Shown here: one piece after another, positions 12,629-26,076 of the stretch
Layout of the letters: each line of letters begins with the position of its first letter
Position numbering within the stretch: position 1 is the first letter of the stretch
Origin: Ulota crispa
Lineage: Eukaryota; Streptophyta; Bryopsida; Orthotrichales; Orthotrichaceae
Length of the DNA: 64,000 bases
Direction: 5' to 3'
NCBI GenBank assembly: GCA_963920765.1
Contig: OY987242.1
Coordinates: 29,846,002-29,910,001, forward strand
The notes under the pieces: generated by a model
Told to the model about the DNA's origin: nothing
The model's database searches: none
What the model saw: the letters and a program-made list of their open reading frames with translations, nothing else
Translations under genes and position numbers: made by a program

Positions 12629-13041
12629 AGGGAATTGATATTTGCACACTTGGGGTTTGATATATGCACACTAGGGGTGGGGTAAATTTTAGATATTTAT
12701 CATTAACAAGTTGAATTAGAAAGTTTGAATTTAGTTCTATATCTGTACACCTTGTTTTAATTTAAAATCACAAAGGAGGTTACAATTGAACATTGTCCAA
12801 TGGAAAAGATTAGCTAGGGGCACATAGTTATTTTTACCCTTATTTGCAAAAAAACTAAGTTTTTTCACTAGGCATTGTGCAATTGTAACCTCCTTTGTGG
12901 TTTTAGACTAAATCAAGGTCTCTAAATCTAAATCTAAATTCAAGCTTTCCAAATTCAACTTCTTGATGATAAATATTTAAAATTCACTCCTCCCCCTAGT
13001 GTGCATATATCAAACCTCGGTGTGCACATATCGGTTCCTTT
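12629..13041. mobile_element. Long-arm hairpin MITE with duplicated subterminal motif
   Basis: Each end has two copies of a GATATNTGCACAC-like motif (GATATTTGCACAC and GATATATGCACAC at the left; the inverted pair at the right). Arms continue inward for about 200 bp. Same family as 55359-55803. Confidence 0.7.
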
Positions 13042-13622
13042 AAATAAGGGAGATAATTAATAAAATAATCAACAATGAAAAAAAATCTAATTGTACCTAT
13101 TTCATTAAATTTTAAATATTGAGTTTTGGAGAAGGATTGATAACAAGAATGTAATACAAATGGTACTTTTTTTTGTCCCAACAATGACTTTGTTCTTGAC
13201 CAAGGAATGAACTACCTACCTACAAATACAATGCCACAAGCAATAAGTAGCAATTAGCATAAGCACAATTCTACTTCGAAACACTCTTTACATGATATGC
13301 AACATTACTTGTAAAAACATAGTTTGCATCAATTGTACGCAGCATTGACAAGGAATTGATATAGGCAAAAAAAAACACCTTCCTTTATAGTTTGCCTTTT
13401 AATAGTTGGAGATTTATGTTGAATTAGATCTTTTTTTTAAATTGAGCTTTTGACTTAATATCATTGATTGGTACTTACAACTCATCTATTTACTTTGACA
13501 AGGTAATTTTATTTAAGAATTACTACCCAGTTTTAATCAAACCATAGTAGGTAGTTTCTTAAGGGCCTACTTAAACTTTCTTCAATCATGTAATGTAGTT
13601 GCTATAAAGCCTTTCTTCCTTG
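13042..13622. other. AT-rich intergenic, nothing recognised
   Basis: No supported gene or repeat boundary seen. Confidence 0.5.
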
Positions 13623-14038
13623 TTAACCCTAAATGCCCTCATTATAGTAGTGCCTTTCTAGGATGAACCTCTGTAAGAAAGAGGCTTGGCTAAAACAACT
13701 GTCCTTGTCCCCTTTAGGCCCAAAACAAGTGTTATGTGCATACATAGCAAAAAATGCTTCCTTAAGAAAAACATGTCTTTTGCATAAATGCCCAAGTGGC
13801 TGCTTTCCAAACAAAACATGTTTAGATAAGAGAAAATTTTGTCTTCACCATTACATTTGCCTTGTCGCACGTACCCTTACTATCACTTGTTTGCCCAGCT
13901 ATTGCGGAGTTATGATGAATGTTATCCTAAGATTAAAAAAAAATCTGTCCGGACTCTTTTCACCTTAACAAAGCACTACTGTACTAAAGTCTAGCGTTAA
14001 AAATACCAAAATATGTTGCCTTGGGCATTCAGGGATTA
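13623..14038. mobile_element. Possible short TTAA-type element (TTAACCCTAAATGCCC)
   Basis: Left TTAACCCTAAATGCCC and right GGGCATTCAGGGATTAA form 16-bp imperfect TIRs of the CCCCTAAATGCCC subgroup. It contains a 101-codon, Cys-rich ORF (13663-13968, ten Cys) that I cannot assign and do not claim as a gene. Confidence 0.45.
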
Positions 14039-14570
14039 AAAAATATTCAAGCTCCGAAAACTACATCATCAACAAACAATTTTGCTTTTAAATTTCAACA
14101 CTCTTATTAACAAAAAAAAATAGTACAAAAAACCTAGTGCTAGTCCACAAACAAAAGGTTCAGGTAGTAGCTAAACAAAACTGTTACATTTTATTATATA
14201 TTGAATTTCGAAATCACTAATTTTTATATCGTGATTAATCATATAAACCGTACTGGCCTTTTTAGGGTATATTTAAGTATTCAGGGTCAAAAAGATTACA
14301 TTTATTAAAGAATGTTAAATCATGAAGTTTGATTTTGAGTCTATGCCATTTATTTAGCAATAAGCTTTATTAATGTAACATTCAAATGATCTTCCAAACT
14401 TTGTTTCTAATTCTTTGTGACCCATATCTAAGTTATAAACATAAAGGTTTTAGTTAGGAATAATTTTAGAGTTAAAATATAAAGACACAATGAAGCAGAA
14501 ACTATTTATATGAGATGCCACACTCTGCTTTGTATAACAATGACAGGGTTACAAGAAAATTTTAAGCACT

Positions 14571-15499
14571 AAACCCCTAAAATTCTTTTGTGTTTAGAGG
14601 CCCAAAATTGCTTCAAAATACTAATCAACAAACCAAGGTCAAAATCTTTGTTGAAACTTACTTTTAAACAAATCCAACCGTAGGATTCATTGGTTGACTT
14701 GCACAAGTACATTCATTTGTTTCAAAATTTCAGAATGAATATTCCCACCAATTGCAAGGTCAATGTGCGTAAACTTCAAAATGTAGGCTTTTTTAGTCCT
14801 TCAAGAAGGTGAAGTTTTGTTTTTCAAATTTGTTAAAAAAAACACATATGTTGTATTTCTTGTGCAATTTTGGCAATATGTTGAAAAATGGGTTGAAAGC
14901 ATACATAAAAAAAATTAACCAAAAAAAAAAATGGATCCATTTTTACAAAAATTCTAAAGTGAAAGGTATTAATGAATGAAAGATATAACTAATATGCTAA
15001 TAAGTTTTGGAAGAATTTGAAAATTGTTAATCCCAATGGTGAGAATGCCCTAACAGACAATTAGCAACTTTATTTTTCATTTTCATTTGTAATTTTTCAA
15101 AATTGAGAGTAAAAGATAACTTTACATGTTTTTTCTACCCTCTTCCTACCTTCATTGCCCACAAAAGAAAACTCCTTGTAACTCTTACCTCATAATTTGG
15201 AACTAAGTGATTCATATTTTTTTTTTGAGTAGGTATCAATCTATACAATTCTATAAAATTAAAAAAAAAAAAAAAAATAGAGTATATTTTTTACTGCTCG
15301 GTTTGACATTGAAATTGAAAAGACCTTCTAACTTTTGCGTTACTTATTGAAATGACATGAAATAAAGCTTCACATGTAAATTATGATGAGTAGCATTCAT
15401 CCTAAAAATTTCATGAAAAAGTTCCAAATTATGAAGTCAATAGAACCTGCCCAAGTTCTCATAAAATCCAAAGTGGGCTCCTTGGTCCTTTAGATCTCG
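14571..15499. mobile_element. Degenerate TTAA-family element
   Basis: TAAACCCCTAAAAT at the left and CCTTGGTCCTTTAGATCTCG at the right, about 929 bp apart. The interior shares CCGTAGGAT, ATTCTCAC-type and TCATAA blocks with other copies. Both terminal TTAAs are lost. Confidence 0.55.
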
Positions 15500-17590
15500 G
15501 CTACTATAACATTTTTTGTTGCATAACTAGCATCATTTATACTTTATTTTTTGTCATGTGTAATTTTCTCATGATTATATTTTTTTAATGAAAATCGTAC
15601 ATATAAAGAAGTTTTCTAACTAAAATTGATACATCAAAAGATCGTTAAACCATGATATATTCAGTTTTGCATTCAAGGCATTTTGACAATAGTTAGGGCA
15701 CCTTCATCGGTTTGCATCCTAACTTGGGCTACAATTCATTTTTATTGTTATTTTATATTGATGAAAATAAGGTATTATGTCTTTAAAGTTAGGTATCTTA
15801 TGTAAAATCTTGTAAAACCTTTAATGTGCACACAATATTTTCAACAACTTCTTAGCTATATCAAAAGAATTACAATTTTTGTTGGTGCAATAATAAATGG
15901 TGTACTTACCTCAATAAATATTCTACTCAAATATCAATTACTAATACTACATGAATTGTTGTTACAATAGTGATAATAAAACGTGAACTAAATTCTACAC
16001 CTGTAACTAATTCTTTGAGCTGGGATGTGTTGTTGCTACAATTCAGACCTTACACGTCATGGTTTTTTTTGGGCAATTAAAGGTCTAATTGTCCAAGGAA
16101 AAAAAAGCTGAGCTTTGAGCCTATACAAAAAAAAATCAAAAGATGCTAGATTGTAATAATGAAAATTGCATTGCAACCTAGGCTTTCATAAAAGTCTTAT
16201 TAAATTAAAAATTGATGTCATCGTTTTAAAATTATTTGAAATATTGTTTAATCCAATTCCATGCAATAAATACGTAATGTCAATGGTTATTTGGATGTTT
16301 TCAAAAAAAGGCCAATGTATACATTTTGCCTACAAAAAAAAGTCCCACGGTGCTACAAAAATCCATGCTTAGAGGCCACCTTCATCTCTGACCAAAAACA
16401 AGATGGAGCTTGCAAGCTACAAACTGTTTTCAAAGAATGCCACACAACCATTAGTCAGATAGCCAAAAAAAAAGAAAACCTTGTTACACGTTGGTGTGGT
16501 TTTTTAGTTTTTGGAGATATCCAATGAAGAAATAAAAACATCCTTGCCAACCTAATGCTTGTGGAGATGTTTAGTGCAACAATAAAAATAAAACTATTAT
16601 GTATTTTGATCCTTACAGGAGTCGCAGTTGTTAACATTTGAATAATAAGTGAACTTTCTAAGGAACACATTATTCATCCAACATTGGTTGACTTAAGTAT
16701 ATTTATTTTAGGATATTGTAGTTACACGGCTGCATACGTGGTTGGTCATATGCTCAGATATTACCTAGATAGCACAAAATACATTTATAAATAGATTGTT
16801 TGTGTCTCATAATTTGTAATGAAAGGCCATTTTACACATGTGGCATAAGCTTGGTTATACATAAGCATAAAATCATTCAGTTTACAATCGTATGTTTCTG
16901 AATCATATGAATGTCATCATAAAAGATAATGTAATCATTCATAACACCAAATTTGGTTAAAGTTCCTATGCCACTTTGAGAGAGCTCATGCGTCATATGT
17001 ATTTTTAATTCATGTCATAGTTAAGAAAAATGAATGAATTTTGCATGTATGTTGTACAAATGTCTAGATACCTTGAACAACAAAAATGAATAATAACCAA
17101 TCCAAATTGCCTCTTTATTGGTTTCTCACAAATGCAAAGACTCTCAAAACTAAAGTACACGTAGCAATAGAAATTCATATCAAATTTGGTGTTTAAACAA
17201 AAACATGTAACAAAAATCTAATTGAGGAGTTTGTCCTTAGTCAGTCCTCAGTTTAAATGAGATAGAGCCAAGAATAAACAATAAATCAATACAAATAAAA
17301 ATAAATAAAGAAACAAAAATAGAATAAAAATTTACTGTAATGGCCATCACATGAGACAAGATGGATAGATGGATTGCAAATATTGTACACTCCATACTTT
17401 GTGTATCTCAATGTTTAACGTTACTTACACTCACGTTCAAGCATCTATGACCTTGCAAAATTTAAAATTTAAACAATGGACGATTTCATATATGTTTCTG
17501 CTTAAAAGGGTTCACATCATTTGCCCATTAGTAAGTAAAAATAACCCTTTAGTTACGGCTTGCTCTACAAGGGATTATTATGTAGTGGTA
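15500..17590. other. AT-rich intergenic, nothing recognised
   Basis: About 2 kb without a supported gene or a repeat whose ends I can define. Confidence 0.5.
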
Positions 17591-18447
17591 CAGGGTACTT
17601 ACCAATTGTCAAATTCAGCCATTCAGTTCTTTTTGGTGAAATATGAAGTATAATTGGAAAATTTATGTTAAGAAAATTATCATTGCGTTCTTATGCAATA
17701 CCAAGCAAGTATACAAAATTTCAATTCTTAAAAATCAAAACTCTATTTTTGGTCTATTGTTTTGTAAGAAATTCATGGTTTTGTATGATAATTTATTGAA
17801 AAATATTGGTGATGAATTTTTGAGATTTGATTCCATGGGTATGTAGGAAACATCCATACGCACATCTTTCACACTAAAAACAACATCCTTAAGTAATAAA
17901 AAAATTGTCTACAAAAGATTCCATGAAATTTGTGATAGGCCCAAATTTTGTAAAATGTACATTTTTTTTAATAGCTTTTCATCAAGCAAACAATAAATTG
18001 TGTTTGGAGATATACAAACTTAGTTACCATGTTTGAATCAAACAACAAAGCTTGATTTTCATAGAAAAATATATATTTTACAAAATTTGAGCCCATCACA
18101 AGTTTCATTGAATCTTTTGTAGATAATTTTTTTGATACTAGAGGGGGTTATTTAGCATGGAAGATGTGTGTATGGATGTTTCCTACATATCCATGGAATC
18201 AAACCTCAAAAATTCATCACCAATGTTTTTCAATAAATTATCATACAAAACCATGAATTTCTTACAAAACAATAGACCAAAAATAGAGTTTTGGTTTTTA
18301 GGAACTAAAATTTGGTACACTTGCTTGGTATTGCATTAGGATGCAATGATAATGTTCTTAAAAGAAATATTCCAATTGTACCCCATGTTTCACCAAAAAA
18401 ATTGAATGGCTAAAATAGGCAATTGGTAAGCACCATGTATCCCATTG
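17591..18447. mobile_element. TA-flanked Tc1/mariner-like foldback element, about 857 bp
   Basis: The two halves are inverted repeats of about 400 bp (GGTGATGAATTTTTGAG, GATTCCATGGGTATGT.GGAAACAT, TTCATGGTTTTGTATGATAA and so on, mirrored). Ends are TA-CAGGGTAC...ACCAATTG and CAATTGG...CCCATTG-TA. Related to 19190-20031 and 38757-39958. Confidence 0.75.
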
Positions 18448-18518
18448 TACTATACAAAAAGTGTGTAAGTCACATGAAAGCTATAAATAACTTTTTTGGT
18501 AGATGTGGTGTAAACTTC

Positions 18519-20290
18519 TTGACCCCTAAAGGACCAAGCCCTTTTTTTCTCTGAAAGTCACTAAAAATTGCCATCTTTTGGGGAAATGAGTAGAAAGGTA
18601 GGAAATACAATTATTTTTGGAAATCCCCCCATAAGATCTTGCCCTAGACTATGGGAGGTACTTGTGGGGAAAAAAATCAGCTCACTCTAGATGTAGAAGA
18701 GTGAGATATTGACTCCTAAAGTGAAAAAAAAACTTTTTTTCCGTGCTGCCCAAAAATTTGAGAAGCCTTTAATTGCCCATAAATCAAAACTCTATGCAAA
18801 GTTGAGATTTATATTTTCCATGTAGAAGACCGAGTTAGGTAAGTGGAGGAGAATTTTCAAATGAATTGGAGGTGTGAAACATACTTTGTAAAATCTTGCA
18901 ATGCTGGAAGGTTATGAAATTTGAATATACACTAGGCCAAATTGGAGGATATGTGTGAAATTCAGAAATCTGAGTTACTTTGATCCAAATGGTGAAAACT
19001 AAGGAATCTTAGTCAACTACAACTTGGATAAAAAAATGTCAAAAAATAAATACTCAAAGAGCTCAAAAAAGTAAAGCACCAAAATTTGCAAGGATATAAG
19101 AAATGGAGGCTTGGAAGTCCCATACCTATGCGCACATGGAAACTTCTTACTCATCAATCAAAATTGAATGATTCCAAGCTTCCCACGTACAGTGACTCCC
19201 AAAATTGTCTCAATGTTTGCTTAGACACCAAGATTTTTTCAATATCTCCGCTATTTTGAAGTAACATTTTGTCCTTAGATTTTTTTTGTGTGATCCTCGT
19301 GCAATCATGATCAAGCATACCAAACTTCAATGACTAAAAACCAAAATCCTATTTTTGGTAAATTATTTTGTGTCAAAATCAAGAAAGCTGATCAAAAAAC
19401 ATTGGTGATGAATTTTTAGATTTGATTGCATGGGTATGTTGGAGACACCCATATGCACATCTTTGTTTCAAACAAATATTTCTAGAAATATTCTAAAAAT
19501 ATTTCCAAAAATATTCTAAAAAAATTCTAATTTTTTAAAATTTTAGGCCAAATTTAGTAAAATTGATCATTCTTCATGGAATCTATTTTTTGGCAAAATA
19601 ACTCATACCGTATGTTGTGAATAAGTTTGTAACTTTAAACATGATGATATGTTTATTTTGCCAAAAGATAGATTTCATGAAGAATGATCAATTTTACTAA
19701 ATTTAGCCTGAAATTAAAATATTTTTAGAATTTTTTTGGAAATATTTGTTTGAAGCAAAGATGTGCATATGGGTGTCTCCAACATACCCATGCAATCAAA
19801 TCTCAAAAATTCATCACCAATGTTTTTTGATCAACTTTCTTGATTTTGACACAAAACAATTTACCAAAAATAGGATTTTGGTTTTTAGTAATTGAAATTT
19901 GGTATGCTTGATCATGATTGCATGAGGATCACACACAAAAAATCTGAGGACAAAATGTCACTTATATATAGTGAAGATATTGACAAAAACTTGGCGTCTA
20001 AGCAAACATTGAGACAATTTTGGAAGTCACTGTGTATAAATCTAAAGAAACAATTTCAAAATTTTATTTAAAAAAATGCAATTGAAAACAAGTTTTGGGC
20101 TACCCACCCTCCCATTTTTCAAAAATTCCTGCAAAATTTCTTCAATAAATTTTGGAATGAAGAAATAATTAGATGCCCGTTCCCCATTGTCCATAAAAGT
20201 TTTGGATAACCACACAAAGTAGTTTAGTGATAGGTACATGGCCAAAATCCCCTTTGTCCCCCAAAGGGACAATGGTCCTTTAGGGGTTAA
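18519..20290. mobile_element. TTAA-family element interrupted by a foldback
   Basis: Left TTGACCCCTAAAGGACCAAG, right GGTCCTTTAGGGGTTAA. Removing the insert 19190-20031 and its TA leaves about 0.93 kb, the usual length. Arm types match 44976-45939. Confidence 0.85.
19190..20031. mobile_element. TA-flanked Tc1/mariner-like foldback nested in a TTAA element
   Basis: CAGTGACTCCCAAAATTGTC at 19190 and GACAATTTTGGAAGTCACTG ending at 20031. Arms of about 390 bp. The host reads TCCCACG-TA before and TG-TATAAATCTAAAGAAAC after. The intact host copy at 7235-7265 reads TCCCAAGTATACATAAATCT, so TA is the target, with the right TA mutated to TG. Confidence 0.85.
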
Positions 20291-20534
20291 GAATAGTGTT
20301 TATGTATGTTTCAATGTGTAGTACCCATTTAATTAAAACTTTGGAATATTCATGTTATTCTAAATTTTAAATGTACAACATAAAAAGAAATCCTAATGTT
20401 GAGGGACAAATTTTTTTGGATGTTTTGCACACAGTTCACAGCGTTCTAAAAAATCTCCCTATGTTGTGTACAAGTCTCCCATGATGTTTTGCAATTCCAT
20501 CTTAGTTTCCAAAAGTTTCATAATCTAGATTTAG

Positions 20535-21537
20535 TTAACCCCTAAAGGCCCAAACAATGTTTTTTGGCAACATAGCGATTTTGGGTAGCTCACTACAAAT
20601 GGGTTTTTCATTTTTTTCTTTGAAATTTTCACACATGATGGGTCTGAGGAGTAGCTTTAAGGCCCAACAAATTTCATAACTTTTGACTTCATGGTTCAAA
20701 AGTTATTGCATGATATGTAGTTTTCTTTGTTTGGGGGTAGCCCAGGCAGCTCAAAAAACTTTTTTAAAAATTACATTTTTTGAATTTTTTTTCAAATTGG
20801 TTTTTTAGATTTATATATACTTGGGAAGCTTTGAATCATCCAATTTTCATCAATGAGGTGAGAGTTATGAGGAGATTCTATTTGCAGGTAGTTATGGATT
20901 CCCTACTCTAAAAAAAACTTTTAAGTCCTATGTTTTACTCAATTTTTATTATTTTGGAAAAAATTAAATCAAAAGTAAGTAGATTGTTTATTAGAACATT
21001 TTGACCGTTGGGATTGGAATTTTTGTTTTTCATAATTAAATTCTTAACAATTTAGTGATTTTTATCATTCTCTACTTCTTTTTACTTAATGTTTTTTTCC
21101 TATGTGTTATACATTTTCAAATGATTTGAAATTTTTCAAGTATGTACTTGACTTGCCTTGAAGAATGAATTCAAAAAACTACAACCATTTTGAAACTTTT
21201 TTCATACAAATATGACCTTGTGAAGTGCAACTGCCCAGATTTTTGCAAGGACAAAAAACGACTTTTTGTCAATTCAAACTCAATCACCTAACAATCCACA
21301 TGATAGAAATTTCTAAATTTTTTTCCACATCTTTAGATACTAGTGTATTACAAGATCTTACGATTAGATGTGTAAATTTCTAAATTTAATTCCACATCTT
21401 TAGATACTAGTGTATTACAAGATCTTACGATTAGATGTGTCCAAAAATAATTTTTATCTAAATTTGATACTTGCACTACAAATGGCAGTTTTGGAACAGT
21501 TTTAATGAAAACATAGTCAAAAGCCTTTAGGGGTTAA
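20535..21537. mobile_element. TTAA-family element, TTAA intact on both sides
   Basis: TTAACCCCTAAAGGCCCAAA at 20535, GCCTTTAGGGGTTAA ending at 21537. A 66-bp direct duplication at about 21308-21440 explains its extra length against 6591-7523. Confidence 0.9.
21308..21440 (+). repeat. 66-bp tandem duplication
   Basis: TCCACATCTTTAGATACTAG through GATTAGATGTGT occurs twice in direct succession with almost no change. It is recent relative to the element that carries it. Confidence 0.85.
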
Positions 21538-21942
21538 ATGCTGCATGTATGGCAAATTCCTGAAACAAAAAGAGTTCTTATTACAACTTTCAATGACTCC
21601 ATTTGGTTCACAACCAAATGCAATACAAGTTGAACCGTATGTAATGCACTTTGCCATATTACCCCATTTTACAATTTTGTTTAATGTTTTTTGGTCTTGT
21701 ATATGTGACTCTTTTGTTATACGCCCTCTATTTAATAATTTAGAACGCAATTCAATGTAACATCAGTTGATACGATTTGTTTTAGTTTGATGTAAGTTTT
21801 ATTTTATTTTAATACTGTATATAGGAGATCTCAAAAAACTTAATTTTGAATCGAAAACCTGAATTGAAAAAGAAAAAGAAACCTTCAAACGGCTAAATTG
21901 TACAAGGTTTCATTCAATACAAATAGCTTAGAACCACCTTAC
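21538..21942. other. AT-rich intergenic, nothing recognised
   Basis: No supported gene or repeat. Confidence 0.5.
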
Positions 21943-22237
21943 CCACACTGAATATTGTGTTTAGGTTGCCCCCACATTAATTTTTTGACATTTTACTTAT
22001 TGATTTTGCAGTAATTTTCTCTAACAATAATTCCAATAAATAAGTTTTAAAAGTCAGGTAACAAAAACAAAGCTGCAAAAAAAAAGATTATTGGCACCCG
22101 GGTCATAAACTGTGTAAAATCTTAATATCTAGAAAGTTGCATGTGTTTCCAAGTGGGCAAGCCATAAGTCATAAAATAACTTCCCATGGTAAGGCAACCT
22201 AATTGTTAAGACAACCTAAGCTCAATATTCAGTGTAG
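21943..22237. mobile_element. MITE of the CTACACTRAATATTGC family (unoccupied at TTAA)
   Basis: CCACACTGAATATTGTGTTT left and AGCTCAATATTCAGTGTAG right are inverted. 295 bp, reverse orientation to 57558-57844. It carries a single TTAA at 22047-22050 at the point where the 9161-10107 element sits in its relative. Confidence 0.75.
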
Positions 22238-25122
22238 GGTTTTGAGCTTTTTATTGATTATACAGAAATCCTTCATATAAATAAAATGATGCAAGGACTT
22301 TTATCATTACTTTTATTATTCATTTCTGCAAACTAGTGATTTTGAAAGATAGGAAATGTACATAAAGAAAATGTAGTAAACTTGGTGCTTTGAGTAACGA
22401 TGAGATAGTTAAGCATAAGAAGGTTTTTCATGTGATAGAGCCTAGTCTAATGTTTACTTTAATTTTTTTAAATTTCATTTTCTAACTTATGATAGTCTTC
22501 CTACAAGCTGGATAGGTCAAGATATGGTAAGAAATTTACACTGATTTTTGTATTCCAAAAATTGATCAATTCTTGGGAAAAATATATGAGCATGTAGTTT
22601 TGCTTCATTTCCTAAGTGCTCCATATTGTATAGTTTCCTTTGCCTTTCTCAAAAATAAAAATTTGGGATTTCTTGTCTTTGCAAAAGTACACAAATGACT
22701 TAATAACCTGATTTACGGAATTTAAAACTATTTAACTATTTCAACATTCAATTTCTAAACTAAAGCTACATGCTCATTTATTTTTTTCAAAAATTTATCA
22801 AATTTTGAAATGACAAAATGAAGAAATGTGAAACCCAAACATGGTGAGTACTACCACAATGGGCTTAGTGAGTGCTAGATCATTGTGACCATACTCAATA
22901 AGTTGCAAATGTTGTTACTAGTTGTTAATTCAGCTATTCAATGATTACAATTTTGGGTTTGATATATTGCTAAAACATGACTTTGAGCCTTGGTGGAAAA
23001 ATTCAAAGATCTTCACTAGGAAACACACATTAGATTCTAGAATGTTTCCACCGAAAGATAAAGTTTGTTTTGAATTCATATTTGAGTTCAAAAACCCTCA
23101 TCATTTAGTCTAAAACCACGTAAAGGGATAAAACCAGCCAGCTCCAAACTAGGAGTAGCTTCTTACCTTTATCCTTGTACTTAAAGAATATAGGTTTTTT
23201 TAATCTTGAGCTCACTGAATACGTTTGATTAACAAATCCAAACCACAATATTGTTCAAATATGGGATCCTCAAACAACCAACACACTCAACTAACTTTGA
23301 AGGCCAAGCCACACCAAGACAAGGTAGCGTTTCAAAAAGGAATTTTGTAAAAGATAAATGGCAGCCCTTATTTTTTATTTACGTTAGAATAAATTCCTCA
23401 AATTTTTTCACTTTGTTTTCTGGGTTGTTTCAAATTTGAAGTTTTTAGTATTTAAAAACAACCGCCTCAAATCTGCTGCCCTTGAATGGTAAAGAGGTTA
23501 TTTTCAATAAAAGAAACACATATAGAACCTTGAGCAAAATGGTTATTTGTCAATACTCCAGGAACACAATTTATTGCTTCATCTGTTCAAAACAGACTGC
23601 TTTAGCCAATGCAAGTATGCAACCCTTGTATGAAAAGCCAAAAAAAATCTGTAAAAAACTTTTTCACAATTATTACCTTGTCTTGACCTATCCTATCTAA
23701 CTTTGTATGAAATTTATGGAACAGCGTGTGCAAAGCATTTGTGGATTGCAAAATTAAGTGCTGGTTGTAGCAACAAATACTATAAAGGATGTTTCTTAAA
23801 AATTTGTGCACGTGTTGCACCAACCTTGAGATGATCACATTATTAAGCTAATGCTTACGTCGTGTGAAGGGGGTATTTGAGCACGTCCGTCTCGGAGAAG
23901 TGGGAAACTGTGCGCAGTCCACTGGCACTTGGTGAGTGGTCTGACATGTGGAAACCGCCGTCACTGACACGTGGATCTTCTCTTACATGAATAATTAATT
24001 TGGGTGGTTTAGCACTCTCATCACTTTGTAGCCTTTCGTTTTTTCAACCTAGCTCCACATTGATAGTAGAGTTGAAAAATAAAAGTACAATGGTAACGTA
24101 CTTTGGCGCTGAAGTGAGTTCTATATGGGTTTTATGCATTAAGTGTAGGTTGTACCTCAAATTATTTGAATTTGAAAAATCTTTTCTTAGGAGAACCAAA
24201 CTACATGCACTAGCTTGGTACCCAAATGAGCATAAGAAACCAACATTTGACATAGTAGCTTGGTTACCAAGATTGTTTTTCTAATCCATTAATGGAGTCT
24301 TGAGCATTGTTGTTGCTCACATTTTTGGGTGATATAAAGTTAAAAACAAACTCAAATTTAACCACATCTAGAATAAAACTCAAATTTAGCTCTCTTGTAA
24401 TATATCCATCTTGTACTACACATGTTGCACTCCACTCAAATTTAATTTTTGAACAAATTTAAACAAAATTCTTTTATACTAGACAACCTACTATGCACTC
24501 CTTGGCTATGGTAATTAAAGATACTGAACATAATTCTCTTGAAACTTGAATATCATTTTTGAATTACTAACTAAAACATTAGCATGGTGGTTTTGGATTA
24601 GAGGTAGCATTTGAGTATCATCACCTAAAATGAATTCAAAGATTTACGTGATCCACATGTTTAAGATTTCTAAAAATACATTCACATCAATGCTGAAATC
24701 TTGATCTTGAGAGGGATAAATCTTGAGCCCTTTATAATTCATAGAAATTTGAAATTAGAGGGAGGTGCAGTACGGATGTTTTGAAACAATGTATTCTAAT
24801 TTAATTACATTTCATGTAATATATTTATAGGCAATTTCCCACAAACAAATCATGGATGGTCTTTTCTTCAAGGTTTCACCACCTCTCATTACAATTTACA
24901 TTTTTTTTGTTGGCAACACCTAGGTGATGCCAATTCAACTTTGGTTGTTTTGTCATTTTAAAAATCAAACCATTTTCCTTTTGTGTGGATGTAAACCAAA
25001 AGTACTAACATAGTACATAGAAGCCCTTACAAGCAAAATTTGGTAGCCATGCAGATATACACTAGTACCGCATGAAGTCAATACAACCAACAACTAGAAT
25101 TTTTATTGGATGCCGGAGGGTA
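22238..25122. other. Intergenic; isolated GC-rich patch with an ABRE-like motif at 23967
   Basis: Mostly AT-rich with nothing recognised. At 23870-23990 GC rises sharply and ACACGTGG (a G-box/ABRE core) lies at 23967-23974. No ORF follows that looks coding, so this may be a promoter relic. Confidence 0.4.
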
Positions 25123-26037
25123 TTAACCCCTAAAAGACCATGGCCTTTATTCTGTTAAAAGACACTCAAAACTGCCACTTCTATGGCAAAGAGTAAAAAA
25201 GTTTGAAGATTGGTCTTTTTGCATATCTAACCGTAGGATCTTATACTAGACTAGTATCAAAATGTGTCATACAAAACTCAAGAACTTTGATTGCACAAAT
25301 TGAAAGATATTTGCATTCAAAGTGTAAAAAACAAGCTTGTTTGCACCTTGTATGACTAGAATATTTAACTATGAACTTTTTTAACTTAAATTTTTTGCAC
25401 CACATAGTTTGGAATTTTAATTTTTTTTGGTGCAAAGTTGAGTTGAGAATCTTGGAAAAAAAAAAAAACTTAATTTTCATTCTTAAAAAAAACAATAGGT
25501 AGAAGAAGGTATGAAATTCAACAAAAACTTAAATTGTTAATAACCATGCAATGGATTTGAAACGCAATAATCCCAATGGTGAGATTGTTCTAGAAAGAAA
25601 ACTTCACCCTTTCCAACAATTTTTTTTGAATAAATGTTAAACTTGCATTCAAAAATGAAGTTTATAAGTTATTTTTTCAAAAAGATGTGTGAATTGCCCA
25701 AAAAACAAGATCATCCATAACTTTCTCATAACTAGTCCAAATGGAATGAATCAAAGTTCCAGATGTAGACAAAGATGTAATCTATGAGAAAAACAAATTA
25801 TAAAAAATTTGAGTTTTTGTAAAAAAAATTTGATGCCTGCTCTCCCCAAATTTGTGCTTATATGGGCATAACTTTTGCTCCCTAGCATCAATTGGTAAAA
25901 ATTACATTCCCTAAAAGCTAATATGTTTTCCTATCTTCAAAAAAAGTTTCAAAAAATTAGGACAAAAATTGAGGCCGTAGGTACCTGCCCAAAATCCCAT
26001 TTATCCCCTGTAGGGACAATGGTCCTTTAGGGATTAA
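25123..26037. mobile_element. TTAA-family element, TTAA intact on both sides
   Basis: TTAACCCCTAAAAGACCATG at 25123 and GGTCCTTTAGGGATTAA ending at 26037; 915 bp. Confidence 0.88.
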
Positions 26038-26076
26038 AATAGAGATAATTATTTCATATAGCCTTGCTTTGATAGT

